Below, in pieces: positions 63,007-64,000 of a stretch of 64,000 nucleotides of DNA (position 1 is the first letter of the stretch; the number at the start of each line of letters is the position of its first letter). Below the pieces are notes generated by a model that was given only the letters and a program-made list of their open reading frames with translations, had not been told where the DNA came from and ran no database searches. Origin of the DNA: Anatilimnocola aggregata (GTDB lineage Bacteria > Planctomycetota > Planctomycetia > Pirellulales > Pirellulaceae); contig NZ_CP036274.1 of assembly GCF_007747655.1 (NCBI RefSeq), positions 5,456,001 through 5,520,000 of the forward strand, in the 5' to 3' direction. Position numbers and translations under genes: made by a program.

Positions 63007-64000
63007 CTAATACGACTTCGCAATGATCGCCCGCTTGCTGGTGGGCTGGCCGGTGAAGATGCACTTGCCGGGAACATCTTCGAGACCGAGAGGCATGTTG
63101 CGGATCGTCAGCTTGTGCTGCTTGAGGAGCGCGTCGACTTCTTTGTTCTCGGTGAAGTGGCAGAGGGCGTAGCCGCCGTGAATCTCGGGATCTTTTTCGT
63201 TCTTGGGTGTGAACCAGGCAAGTAGTTCGTCGAGATTATCGATGGTGCGCGTGTTTTCTTCGCGCATCTTCAAGGCCTTTTGAAACAGGTTGTCTTGAAT
63301 GGCTTGCAGGCGGGCGGCGATGGTGGCGACCAGTTCGCTCCGTTCGACGCCGGCCTTTTCGCCCGTATCGCGGCGGGCGAGAAAGACGCCGTTCTTGGCT
63401 ATGTCTTTGGGGCCGATCTCGGCTCGCAATGGCACACCGCGCTTGATGTGATACCAGACTTTATCGCCGCCGCGGATGTCGCGGTCGTCGATATGCACCC
63501 GAATCTTTGTCTCCGCGAACAGCTGCGCTTCGAGTTCTTTCTTCAAGCTTTGCACGTACGGCAGTACCGCAGCTTTTTCTTCGTCGTTGCGATAGATGGG
63601 GAGCAGCACGATGTGCTTGGGGGCGAGCTTCGGCGGCAGCACCAGGCCATCGTCGTCACTGTGAGTCATGATCAGCCCGCCGATGAGCCGGGTCGATACA
63701 CCCCACGAAGTGGTCCAGGCCAGTTGCTCGGTGCCGTTCTGATCCTGAAACTTGATCCCCTGAGCCTTCGAAAAGTTCTGACCCAGGAAGTGGCTGGTGC
63801 CGGCTTGCAGGGCTTTGCGATCCTGCATCATCGCTTCGATCGAATACGTCGCGACGGCACCGGGGAAGCGTTCGCCAGCAGTCTTCTCGCCTTTGATGAC
63901 GGGCATCGCCATGTAGTTCTCGGCGAAGTCGGCATAAACGTCGAGCATCTTCATCGTCTCTTCGCGCGCTTCGGCCTCAGTGGCGTGGGCGGTGTGACCT
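63007..64000 (-). CDS. proS: Prolyl-tRNA synthetase (C-terminal part)
   Basis: Class II synthetase charging tRNA-Pro, of the archaeal/eukaryal-like type (ProS type 3): IKGEKTAGERFPGAVATYSI, QDRKALQAGTSHFLGQNFSK, TTSWGVSTRLIGGLIMTHSD with motif 3 characteristics, then the anticodon-binding domain (KHIVLLPIYRNDEEKAAVL, RDIRGGDKVWYHIKRGVPL) and the C-terminal extension ending in KRAIIAKSY. The frame is open through the window end (preceding residues TAHATEAEAREETMK), so the start and motifs 1-2 lie outside. Its 3' end was copied into the tandem membrane gene array. Confidence 0.95.
   Translation of the reverse strand, partial: GHTAHATEAEAREETMKMLDVYADFAENYMAMPVIKGEKTAGERFPGAVATYSIEAMMQDRKALQAGTSHFLGQNFSKAQGIKFQDQNGTEQLAWTTSWGVSTRLIGGLIMTHSDDDGLVLPPKLAPKHIVLLPIYRNDEEKAAVLPYVQSLKKELEAQLFAETKIRVHIDDRDIRGGDKVWYHIKRGVPLRAEIGPKDIAKNGVFLARRDTGEKAGVERSELVATIAARLQAIQDNLFQKALKMREENTRTIDNLDELLAWFTPKNEKDPEIHGGYALCHFTENKEVDALLKQHKLTIRNMPLGLEDVPGKCIFTGQPTSKRAIIAKSY

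Overview
The window looks like a chromosomal segment of a planctomycete, most probably of the Pirellulales. The evidence is indirect: moderately GC-rich DNA, paired sulfatases beside a PhoD-type phosphatase, HEAT repeats appended to several enzymes, a FlgI-like domain carried on a lipoprotein, a Cys/His-rich secreted protein, a FloA flotillin, an archaeal/eukaryal-type ProRS, and a long MoxR/DUF58/BatA-like operon. There is no rRNA, no recognisable tRNA, no CRISPR array, no transposase and no phage gene.

Layout. 0-5.6 kb: secreted degradative enzymes (Tat-exported PhoD-like phosphatase, beta-helix protein, two sulfatases in a tight pair). 5.7-11.2 kb: housekeeping (mtaB and clpS, an M20 peptidase, serS, a methyltransferase). 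11.2-16.8 kb: flagellar export and switch operon on the minus strand, read fliL-fliN-fliO-fliP-fliQ-fliR-flhB, without fliM or flhA. 16.9-19.9 kb: a plus-strand group with an HTTM membrane protein and a Tm-1-like protein. 20-26.5 kb: an orphan RND pump, an M24 peptidase, a HEAT lipoprotein and a Cys/His-rich secreted protein. 26.8-32.1 kb: membrane protein plus SDR, floA with a small partner, a beta-hydroxyacid dehydrogenase, and a secreted SUMF1-domain protein. 32.1-39.5 kb: an M1 aminopeptidase fused to HEAT repeats, two tandem paralogous outer-membrane barrel proteins, and the FlgI-HEAT lipoprotein. 39.5-44 kb: smc and a Uma2-type nuclease gene. 44-58.9 kb: an eight-gene minus-strand operon with one-to-four-base overlaps at most junctions: TPR/HExxH metallopeptidase, DUF4159, MoxR ATPase, DUF58, BatA-like VWA protein, giant Gln-rich coiled-coil membrane protein, second VWA/GATase-like membrane protein, and a secreted caspase-fold (His/Cys dyad) protein. 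59-62.9 kb: four tandem paralogous multi-pass membrane units of unknown function. 63-64 kb: 3' part of proS.

The most informative observations are in the last block. Between units 2 and 3 lies a 44-base copy of the proS 3' end joined at a short microhomology to a 30-base copy of the unit 1 tail, a scar of tandem duplication. Units 3 and 4 are separated only by a run of nine T: with one T fewer they would be a single protein, and the first membrane segment of unit 4 is encoded at the 3' end of the unit 3 frame. Other notable points are a FliN that carries three FliM-like peptides and lacks the FliM middle domain, a dispersed repeat that forms a perfect 21-bp inverted repeat beside serS and two direct copies inside the 5' coding end of the TPR peptidase gene, a sulfatase with an atypical modification motif, and a SUMF1 protein without the catalytic cysteines.

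All function calls rest on reading motifs by eye; no search was run.
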